Part shown: positions 33,690 through 40,313 of the stretch, piece after piece
Numbering within the stretch: position 1 is the first letter of the stretch
Layout of the letters: every line of letters begins with the position of its first letter
DNA from: Mycolicibacterium canariasense
GTDB taxonomy: Bacteria > Actinomycetota > Actinomycetes > Mycobacteriales > Mycobacteriaceae
Assembly: GCF_002101555.1 (NCBI RefSeq)
Contig: NZ_LQOL01000003.1
Location: 1 to 64,000, forward strand
Direction: 5' to 3'
Length of the DNA stretch: 64,000 bases
Made by a program: the position numbers and the translations under genes
Notes under the pieces: model-generated
What the model was told of the DNA's origin: nothing
The model's input: the letters and a program-made list of their open reading frames with translations, nothing else
Database searches by the model: none

Positions 33690-34714
33690 TCTCTCGTGAT
33701 GTCGCACAACGTATTCCGAAAGTGAGCCTGCACTGTCACCTGCTCGGGTCGGTACCGGCGGCCACCGCTGTCGAACTCACCGCCCGCAACGGTGTACGGA
33801 TCCCCGGGAATCCCGGCGCCGACAGCGTGTACGACAGCGCGGCGTACGAGGACCTCGGCGAGTTCCTGTCCGTCTACGATCTGATCGGTGCGGCGCTGCA
33901 CGATCGGGACGACTACCGTCGCATCACCTACGAGTCACTCACCACGTTCGGTGCAGACCACAACGTGTGGTACCGCGAGATCTTCGTGTCACCCCAACCC
34001 AGCCCCCTGCCGTATCCCACCGCGTTGGCGGGCATCCTGGACGGCATCCGCGATGCCCGCACCGATACGGGAATCGAGAGCCGGATCATCATCGCGATCA
34101 ATCGGCAACACACCGTTGCCGAGGCGTTGTCGCTGGTCGAGCAGGTGATCGAACATCGTGTGGACGAAGTGCTCGGCATCGGTCTGGATTACGAAGAGGT
34201 ACTGGGCCCGCCCGCTCCCTTCGCGCCGGTGTATGCACTGGCCCAGAAGGCGGGGCTGAGTCGGACCGCCCATTCGGAGAGCGGGCCACCCGCGCAGATC
34301 GAAGTTTTGCTCGACGAACTGCACTGCACCAGAATCGATCACGGCTACCACGTGGTGACCGACGAGCGGGTGACCCAGCGGTGCGTCGAGGAACAGGTGC
34401 CCTTCACCTGCACCCCGGTGAGTTCCGACATCGGCCGTTACAGCGGATCGGGTGACGGCAGCCACCGCCGGATACGGCAGATGGTCGACGCCGGGCTGCG
34501 GGTGTGCATCGACTCCGACGACCCGCCGATGTTCGGCACCGATCCCTCCAATGACTACTACGCGGTGGGCAACGCCCTGGGATACGACGTGGCGCAAATG
34601 GTCACGTTCACCGCCAATGCGATCGACGCGTGCTGGCTGGATTCCAGTGACAAGGACGCTCTGCGCGCACGGCTGGCATCCTGGACTGACCATGGAATGG
34701 AGATGAACCGATGA
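33686..34714 (+). CDS. Adenosine-deaminase-like amidohydrolase, divergent active site
   Basis: 342 residues. The ADA fold order is clear: KVSLHCHLLGS (H16, H18), AHSESG (H196, E198), RIDHGYH (H219) and CIDSDDPPMFG (D278, D279). Two changes are notable: the HxGE motif is shortened to H-S-E, moving the catalytic Glu one residue closer to His, and the Asp of HxHLDG that touches the ribose is Leu20. CPTSN is also changed to CTPVSSD. It is therefore a zinc hydrolase or deaminase, but probably not for adenosine. Its neighbours suggest a modified nucleobase or related ring. Confidence 0.85.
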   Translation: MISRDVAQRIPKVSLHCHLLGSVPAATAVELTARNGVRIPGNPGADSVYDSAAYEDLGEFLSVYDLIGAALHDRDDYRRITYESLTTFGADHNVWYREIFVSPQPSPLPYPTALAGILDGIRDARTDTGIESRIIIAINRQHTVAEALSLVEQVIEHRVDEVLGIGLDYEEVLGPPAPFAPVYALAQKAGLSRTAHSESGPPAQIEVLLDELHCTRIDHGYHVVTDERVTQRCVEEQVPFTCTPVSSDIGRYSGSGDGSHRRIRQMVDAGLRVCIDSDDPPMFGTDPSNDYYAVGNALGYDVAQMVTFTANAIDACWLDSSDKDALRARLASWTDHGMEMNR

Positions 34715-35754
34715 GCTCGTTCGAAGTACCCGCGATCGACATCACGCCGTGGGTTGTCGGCGGCGACGATACCGCGAAACAGGCGGTGGCCGACGCTGTC
34801 GACGACGCCTGCCGTCGGGTCGGTTTCATGCAGATCCTCGGCCACGGTATTTCCGCACAGACGCTCGACGGGCTGGCCACAGCCATGGACCAGTTCTTCG
34901 GGTTGACCGTCGAGACCAAGAACCGTTACCGGGTGCCCGCCAACCGCGGGTACAGCCCGCCGAAAAGCGAATCGCTGAGCTTGTCGCTCGGCGTCGAGTC
35001 CGCCAGCCGGATGAACGATTTCTTCGAGGCGTTCAACATCGGTGTCGAGGCGCGGTCCTTCACGGGTCTCGATCTCGACGAGGCGGACTACGGCATCAAC
35101 GTCTGGCCCGCCGAGGCGCCGTCCTTCCAGCCTGCCGTCCTCGACTACTTCGCCGAAGCGGGTCGGGTCGCCCGAACTCTGACGGGAATCTTCTGCGTTG
35201 CACTGGGTCTGGAGCCCGGGTATTTCGAGCGCATCACCGACCACTCCGTCGACGTGCTCCGGATGAACAACTACGCTCTGCCCGAGGGCACCGTCTCCCT
35301 CGACGGCGATCTGACCGGTATGGGAGAGCACACCGACTTCGGGATCGTCACCGTCCTGTGGGCCGATCAGGTGGCCGGCCTGCAGGTGCTGGGCACGGAT
35401 CAACAGTGGCACGACGTGGCGCCCGCCGACGGCGCGCTGCTGGTGAACCTGGGCGATCTCACGGCACGCATCACCAACGACCAGTGGATGTCGACGCTGC
35501 ACCGGGTGAAACCGCCGATCGTCGACGGCACCATCAAGCGGCGGCGGTCGGCCGCGTTCTTCCATGACGGCAACGTCGATGCGGTGATTTGCACTGCCCC
35601 CGGATATCTGGACGCCGATGCCGGGATGGCGTACGAACCGATCACCGTCGGCGCGCACATCGCCGCCAAACTGGCCGGTTCACGGCAGGGGAAGGCCAAC
35701 GTGGCCGCGGTCCGCGAGGCTGCACGGGTGCTGGCCGCGGCCCAATCGGGTTAG
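34711..35754 (+). CDS. 2-oxoglutarate/Fe(II) oxygenase (isopenicillin N synthase-like)
   Basis: 347 residues starting ATG 34711. DIOX_N region PAIDITPWVVGG and GFMQILGHGIS, then the beta-helix with GEHTDFG (H207, D209), STLHRV (H264) and RRRSAAFF (R278-x-S280), so all residues for iron and 2-oxoglutarate are present, unlike its partner at 32724. The two oxygenases share plan but are distinct paralogues flanking the deaminase-like gene, which suggests two successive oxidations of one compound. Confidence 0.9.
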   Translation: MSSFEVPAIDITPWVVGGDDTAKQAVADAVDDACRRVGFMQILGHGISAQTLDGLATAMDQFFGLTVETKNRYRVPANRGYSPPKSESLSLSLGVESASRMNDFFEAFNIGVEARSFTGLDLDEADYGINVWPAEAPSFQPAVLDYFAEAGRVARTLTGIFCVALGLEPGYFERITDHSVDVLRMNNYALPEGTVSLDGDLTGMGEHTDFGIVTVLWADQVAGLQVLGTDQQWHDVAPADGALLVNLGDLTARITNDQWMSTLHRVKPPIVDGTIKRRRSAAFFHDGNVDAVICTAPGYLDADAGMAYEPITVGAHIAAKLAGSRQGKANVAAVREAARVLAAAQSG

Positions 35755-35804
35755 GCCCAGCGTGGCCACCGGAGATTTTCAGCCGAGAGCTGTCCAAAGA
35801 AGTC

Positions 35805-35820
35805 GAGTAGTCGACTACTC
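35805..35820. promoter_or_regulatory. 16-bp perfect palindrome before protease gene
   Basis: GAGTAGTCGACTACTC reads identically on both strands without a spacer, so it is a protein-binding site rather than a hairpin. It is 51 bp after the oxygenase stop and 137 bp before the protease start. No candidate regulator is adjacent. Confidence 0.55.
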
Positions 35821-36492
35821 AAGCTGACCCGGCGCCACCGACCCTAGTCTCAACATGCCGAAAGCACAGACACTTTCGATTGATAGCGGACGCACAGGGT
35901 GACAGTCGCGTTCGCAGGCGCAGGCGCTCGTCTGCGTGCATCGCGAGGGAGGACCCATGACGACACCGACGACCGTTCCAGCACCCGGGCTGACGCTGGA
36001 AGAGATGCGTGCAGCCGCCCCAATTCCCGCCACAACGGCGATGCCATCCGATATCGCCGAGCTGATCAAGCCAGACAGCGGCATCTACATTCGGTCGAAT
36101 TACACCCCGAACACCGCATTCCAGGTCGGTAAACCACCCGGGGCGACCGCTGATTGGCGTGTGCTCGAGTCGGATGGGCAGATCAGGTCCACGATTCCAG
36201 GACTCGAGCAGACCGAACTCAGATTCGACCCCGACGTGGAGTCGCGGGAGCGCGATGTACACATCGAGGGGCACCGTCCGCCGTGGGTCGAGCAGCGATA
36301 CCTGCCGGAGCTGGCTCCGTATCCGCTTGCCGCTCAGCAGACCGGCCTCGCCGAGGACCGGATGTTCCTGGAAGCGTTCGCGGCAGAGGCGGAGCGCTTC
36401 CCGTACCCATGGCGCACGATCGGCAAGGTGTACACCCCGACAGCGGGCGGCACCGGATACCTCGTTGGGCCCAACCTCGTCCTGACGGCCGG

Positions 36493-36500
36493 ACACGTCA
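36493..36500. repeat. Target-site duplication, left copy (ACACGTCA)
   Basis: ACACGTCA directly abuts the left end of the inserted element and recurs at 37927-37934. Eight-base duplications fit IS256-family transposition. Confidence 0.9.
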
Positions 36501-37926
36501 GGTTGCGTCCAGCAGAGTGGTGTACGAGTCGGACCTGATCAGCGGTACCGGCGTGTCGTAGCCGAGTGATTGAAGGTCATCGCGTGATTCTTCGAGGGAC
36601 CGTCCAAAGTCACTCGAGCAAAGGAACCACGCGATGACCGCTGCCCAGAATATCGACCTACCCTCCGTGCTGGCCGAACGACTCACCACCACCCACCCCG
36701 ACGTCCTGCGCGAGTTGCTCGCCACGTTCATCCACACCCTGATGGGCGCCGAGGCCGACGCCCTGTGCGGCGCCGGTTACGGTGAGCGTTCGGCGCAGCG
36801 CACCAACTCCCGCAACGGCTACCGACACCGCGAATTCGACACCCGCGCAGGCACATTGGATCTCGCGATCCCGAAGCTGCGGCACGGATCCTACTTCCCG
36901 GACTGGCTGCTGGAACGCCGCAAACGCGCCGAGCGGGCCCTGACCACCGTGGTCGCGACCTGCTACCTGCTCGGGGTCTCGACACGGCGGATGGACAAGC
37001 TCGTTGAAACGTTGGGCATCACCAGCCTGTCGAAGTCGCAGGTGTCGGTGATGGCCAAGGAACTCGACACCGCCGTCGAGGCTTTCCGGACCCGGCCGCT
37101 GAATGCCGGACCGTACACATTCGTGGCCGCCGACGCCCTGGTGCTCAAGGTCCGCGAGGGTGGCCGGGTGGTCAACGTGCACGCCCTGATCGCGGTCGGG
37201 GTGAACGCCGACGGGTACCGGGAGATTCTCGGTATCGACGTCACCACCGCCGAGGACGGGGCCGGCTGGCTGACGTTCTGGCGGTCGCTGACCGCCCGAG
37301 GCCTGTCCGGGGTCAAGCTCGTCACCAGTGACGCCCACGCCGGGTTGGTGGCCGCGATCGGGGCCACCCTGCCCGGCGCAACGTGGCAGCGCTGCAGAAC
37401 GCATTACACGACCAATCTGATGGCGCTGACCCCGAAGGCGTCGTGGCCGTGGGTGCGCACCCTGCTGCATTCGGTGTTCGATCAACCCGACACGGAATCC
37501 GTTGCCGCCCAATATGACCGGATCATCGACGCACTCGTTGACAAACTTCCGAAGGTCGCCGATCACCTGGAAGCCGCCCGACCCGACCTGCTGGCGTTCA
37601 CCGCGTTCCCCAAACAGATCTGGCGCCAGATCTGGTCCAACAACCCCCAGGAACGGCTCAACAAGGAGATCCGGCGACGCACCGACGTCGTAGGCATCTT
37701 CCCCGACCGCGACGCCCTGATCCGCCTCGTCGGCGCCGTGCTCGCCGAACAACATGACGAATGGGCCGAGTCCCGGCGTTACCTGGGCCTGGACGTACTG
37801 AGCAAATCACGCACCGTCAATGACACCCCGACCGAACAGGAGGCCACCCCCGCAGCCCTGACCGCCTGAACCACCACATCGAAGAATCACACGACGACGT
37901 CGTACACCACGCCCCTGGACTTGACC
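36501..37926. mobile_element. IS256-family insertion sequence, IS1081-like, 1426 bp
   Basis: Bounded by 8-bp direct repeats ACACGTCA. The ends are imperfect inverted repeats: the left 27 nt (36501-36527) and the reverse complement of the right 27 nt (37900-37926) match at 21 positions, both beginning GGT and both ending GTGGTGTACGA. It contains one transposase gene and about 130 bp of left-end sequence. IS1081 itself is 1324 bp and belongs to the same family; this copy is about 100 bp longer. The intact transposase and identical target copies suggest a recent insertion. Confidence 0.92.
36634..37869 (+). CDS. IS256-family transposase (IS1081-like)
   Basis: 411 residues. It follows the IS1081 transposase almost segment for segment (MGAEADALCGAGYGERS, KLRHGSYFPDWLLERRKRAE, ATCYLLGVSTRRM). 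The DDE catalytic residues are the Asp in VAADALVLKV, the Asp in VTSDAHAGLV and the Glu in NNPQERLNKE. It cuts and joins the element ends. Start ATG 36634 lies 133 bp inside the left end. No frameshift or stop is seen, so it should be functional. Confidence 0.95.
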   Translation: MTAAQNIDLPSVLAERLTTTHPDVLRELLATFIHTLMGAEADALCGAGYGERSAQRTNSRNGYRHREFDTRAGTLDLAIPKLRHGSYFPDWLLERRKRAERALTTVVATCYLLGVSTRRMDKLVETLGITSLSKSQVSVMAKELDTAVEAFRTRPLNAGPYTFVAADALVLKVREGGRVVNVHALIAVGVNADGYREILGIDVTTAEDGAGWLTFWRSLTARGLSGVKLVTSDAHAGLVAAIGATLPGATWQRCRTHYTTNLMALTPKASWPWVRTLLHSVFDQPDTESVAAQYDRIIDALVDKLPKVADHLEAARPDLLAFTAFPKQIWRQIWSNNPQERLNKEIRRRTDVVGIFPDRDALIRLVGAVLAEQHDEWAESRRYLGLDVLSKSRTVNDTPTEQEATPAALTA

Positions 37927-37934
37927 ACACGTCA
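37927..37934. repeat. Target-site duplication, right copy (ACACGTCA)
   Basis: Second copy of the 8-bp target. The protease reading frame continues from here (the A of this copy is the first base of the codon for Met after Gly-His-Val). Confidence 0.9.
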
Positions 37935-38553
37935 TGCCGTGGGACCAAGCGAACTGGTGGGTACAGTTCATCCCCGCGTATCGAGCCGGCGATCCGAATC
38001 CGACACCGTTCGGCTCGTCGTACGTGTCCGAGTTTCGCGGTTATCGGCCGCAGGGCACCTCACCCTTCGGCTACGACTACGCGCTGTGCAGGCTATATCA
38101 ACCGCTCGGCAACGCGCTCGGATGGATGGGTACGCGCAGCGCGGGGGACAGCGACATTGAGAGTCGTAGCTACACATCGTCGGGCTACCCTGATTCCTTC
38201 GGGGGCCGCCCTGCGGTCAATTTCGCCCTCGGTATCCGCGATATCGACAACGACTCTCCCGGCAGGGAGTACGAAACAGTGCATCACGTCTCGCCAGGGT
38301 GGTCTGGTGGACCGCTTTGGTACTTCGCCGGCACCGACCCCTACGCCATCGGTGTCACGAGCGGGTACGAGAAGGACGGATTGGATCCGACGCGAGACGT
38401 CTACGCAGGTTCCTCTGCAATGACCGACCTCGTCAGGTTCGGATTGGACAACTGGCGACCATGAGGTCGATATGCGGATGTGTCCCTCGATTCGGGCTCA
38501 CCGGCCGCAGCAGTCGGCGACGAAAGATGTTGGCGTGCAATCGGTACAGCGGC

Positions 38554-38937
38554 TCACGATACGAGCAGTAGTGCGGTGGTGACGAGCATGACCACCGCGG
38601 TGCCCCCGTGCACTCCGTAGGCGACGGACTTGGCGCCACCGTTGCGCAGCACGATGACGGCATCGGCGATCGGAATGAGGGTGGCGGCCAACATAACCCA
38701 GCCGGCCAGATGCGTTGCGCGGGCGAGCAGCAGGATGATGACGAACAGTCCGGTGGTGATATCGCGGATGCCCTTGACGCCGAGGTAGGCCCGGACCCCG
38801 GGTTGGTCGAGATCGGGCAGCACGCCGTAACCGGCGGCGGCCGTACGCGGCGCCAGGAGGAAGCGTGCGCCGATGGCGATGATGGCGGCGGCCAGGACGC
38901 CGGCCAGGCCGTATCCGGCGGTGGTGGCGATGGTCAT
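38554..38937 (-). CDS. Small membrane protein, DUF4267-like
   Basis: 127 residues from ATG 38937 (AGGAGC ribosome-binding site). Four hydrophobic segments; the loop GVRAYLGVKGIRDITTG resembles the TFGIREIYVGG loop of 15327-15743, with an Arg-x2-Gly-x-Arg-Asp/Glu pattern typical of the DUF4267 group. Function unknown. It follows the NIPSNAP gene by 20 nt in a three-gene minus-strand unit. Confidence 0.75.
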   Translation of the reverse strand: MTIATTAGYGLAGVLAAAIIAIGARFLLAPRTAAAGYGVLPDLDQPGVRAYLGVKGIRDITTGLFVIILLLARATHLAGWVMLAATLIPIADAVIVLRNGGAKSVAYGVHGGTAVVMLVTTALLLVS

Positions 38938-38957
38938 GTCGGTGCTCCTGGTTGGGG

Positions 38958-39275
38958 TCAGTGGATGGGGGAGAAGGTGGTGGGGGCAAGCAGTGTGGTT
39001 TGGACGTCGACGATGTCGGCGCCATCGAAACCGGCCATGTCGGTGGCGAACTCGGTGCTGGCCATCACGCGGCGGGCGGTCTCGTCGGGGTCCGCGTCCG
39101 GTGGGAAGGAGACCAAGGCGATGAGCCGATTCCTCCCGCCGTCGCATTCGGTCCATACTCCGTGGGTGGTGACGCCGAACGCGCCGAAGGTGGCCAGGTG
39201 CCGCGCCCAGTGCACGTCGGCGTACTGCCGCAACGCTTCCGGTGATCGCAAGGTATAGATCCTGAGCTGGAACAT
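38958..39275 (-). CDS. NIPSNAP family protein
   Basis: 105 residues, ATG 39275 with AAAGGAG ribosome-binding site. A dimeric alpha/beta-barrel (ferredoxin-like) domain starting MFQLRIYTLRSPEALRQYADVHWARHL, the NIPSNAP signature, and ending with a C-terminal strand DVQTTLLAPTTFS. Such small proteins bind hydrophobic compounds or act as monooxygenase accessories; the precise role is unknown. Located between two small membrane proteins. Confidence 0.85.
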   Translation of the reverse strand: MFQLRIYTLRSPEALRQYADVHWARHLATFGAFGVTTHGVWTECDGGRNRLIALVSFPPDADPDETARRVMASTEFATDMAGFDGADIVDVQTTLLAPTTFSPIH

Positions 39276-39323
39276 GCTGATGCGCTCCTTTTGTCGATGG
39301 TTGGTGGCGTCGGACAGAGACGG

Positions 39324-39800
39324 TCAGGTCAGCAGGACCACGCACGCGGCGGTCACCGCCAGGCCCTGGAGGACGGCGCGGGCGTTGATGATCGAGTCCC
39401 ACCTGGCCTGCAGCGCGCGGCCGTTCGGCAGTGGTTGGCCGGTGTCGGCGGCGGTGGTGAGCCGACGGTTGATGGGTGCGCTGATCCGGGTGTAGAGCAG
39501 CAGCCAGATCGACAGCGCCGCCAGGGCGATACCCGCCGCGACTGTCTGGGCCCAGTGCGCTGCCGCCGCCGCGCCGACCGTGCACACCGCGGCGGCAACC
39601 ACGCCGAGCACGCCGGGTATGACCATGCGCCGATCCCCGTAACGGTGCACGTGGCCCATCACCGTCACCAATGCCGCGTCGTCGATCCGCGCCAGCGCCG
39701 GCCGCATGACCATCGCGCAGAACACGTCGGTGCCGTACACCACGCCCGCGCCCAGCACGGTGACCAGTGCTGCGGCGCGAACAAGCAGTTCCACATCCAT
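39324..39800 (-). CDS. DUF1772 (anthrone oxygenase-like) membrane protein
   Basis: 158 residues from ATG 39800. Four predicted transmembrane helices (about 6-24, 55-75, 80-98, 135-155) with the DUF1772 pattern of an N-terminal G-x-Y-G-x-D loop and the terminal R-W-x2-x2-N-A-R segment (ARWDSIINARAVLQG). Fungal homologues are anthrone oxygenases; bacterial ones have unknown substrates. First gene of a minus-strand unit with the NIPSNAP and DUF4267-like genes. Two copies of a TAGCA-N-TGCTA palindrome lie immediately upstream. Confidence 0.8.
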   Translation of the reverse strand: MDVELLVRAAALVTVLGAGVVYGTDVFCAMVMRPALARIDDAALVTVMGHVHRYGDRRMVIPGVLGVVAAAVCTVGAAAAAHWAQTVAAGIALAALSIWLLLYTRISAPINRRLTTAADTGQPLPNGRALQARWDSIINARAVLQGLAVTAACVVLLT

Positions 39801-39824
39801 TTCTGTCCCCTGCCCGAGAAGTGG

Positions 39825-39835
39825 TAGCAATGCTA
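39825..39835. promoter_or_regulatory. Operator copy 1 (TAGCAATGCTA)
   Basis: An 11-bp palindrome with central A, 24 bp before the start of the DUF1772 gene. The same TAGCA-N-TGCTA core recurs 34 bp further on. Confidence 0.55.
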
Positions 39836-39856
39836 ACCCTCACCCAAGACGTCGTC

Positions 39857-39871
39857 AATAGCACTGCTATT
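39857..39871. promoter_or_regulatory. Operator copy 2 (AATAGCACTGCTATT)
   Basis: A 15-bp palindrome with a single central base, containing the TAGCA-N-TGCTA core shared with copy 1. The centre-to-centre spacing of 34 bp is about three helical turns, suited to cooperative binding. Confidence 0.6.
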
Positions 39872-39893
39872 CCTGCTAGCGTCGATAACAACA

Positions 39894-40227
39894 ATGAGCA
39901 CCGCCGCCGAGCTCGTAATCCCGATAGCCGTTCGGTGTCCCGCGACGCTCGATGAGGTCGCCAGTCGGCCCAGGTCGCAGTACTGTGTCACAGTCCACTG
40001 CGTGCCGATGGACATCAGCGATCACGGTGCCGATTCGCTTCTGGTCGAACAAGCTCGCCGCGGACGCCATCGAAATCGAGATCCTGGTCAACAGCGCCGG
40101 GTGCTACGTGCGAGGGCCCGTCACCGATAGCGACCCAGCCCAGCCGAGGGCGGTCGTGGATCTCAATGCTGCGGCGTTGACCGAACTGACGAGAGCCCTG
40201 CTATCGACGGCGGGGTGCACGCGCTGA
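39894..40227 (+). pseudogene. Decayed SDR gene fragment
   Basis: The frame from ATG 39894 gives VTVHCVPMDISDHGADSLLVEQ, and after a +1 shift near 40060 the next frame gives EIEILVNSAGCYVRGPVTDSDP and VDLNAAALTELTRALL, together the central part of an SDR (nucleotide-binding Asp region and NNAG-like motif, here NSAG). The Rossmann glycine motif and the YxxxK region are both gone. It therefore cannot be functional. Its position next to the repeated operators suggests it once was an operon partner. Confidence 0.6.
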
Positions 40228-40313
40228 GCGGCCACGTGTTTCGGCCTCTCCCCGGCCGGATCTCGGCGACCCGCGCCGGCGCACTCGCCGAAAGGATGCA
40301 GTTCTAGCCCCTA

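Larger units (their letters stand above)
35957..38464 (+). pseudogene. Trypsin-like serine protease gene interrupted by an insertion sequence
   Basis: The reading frame from ATG 35957 (GAGGGAGG ribosome-binding site) runs to 36500 and resumes at 37935 after the inserted element. Removing 36501-37934 (element plus one target copy) restores 357 codons in frame. The joined protein has the catalytic His in LTAGHVMPW, Asp in GYDYALC and Ser in PGWSGGPLW, a V8/trypsin-type triad. No signal peptide is obvious; the first ~150 residues are a Pro-rich and charged region. As it stands only the N-terminal ~180 residues can be made, without Asp and Ser, so the activity is lost unless the element excises. 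Confidence 0.9.

Noticed and set aside
33686..34714. Naming this gene add (adenosine deaminase)
   Set aside because: The HxGE motif and ribose-contact Asp are altered, and the neighbours do not suit nucleoside salvage.
38938..39894. Long minus-strand extension ahead of the DUF4267-like protein
   Set aside because: It is Arg/His-rich and covers the NIPSNAP and DUF1772 genes in a different frame; ATG 38937 has its own ribosome-binding site.
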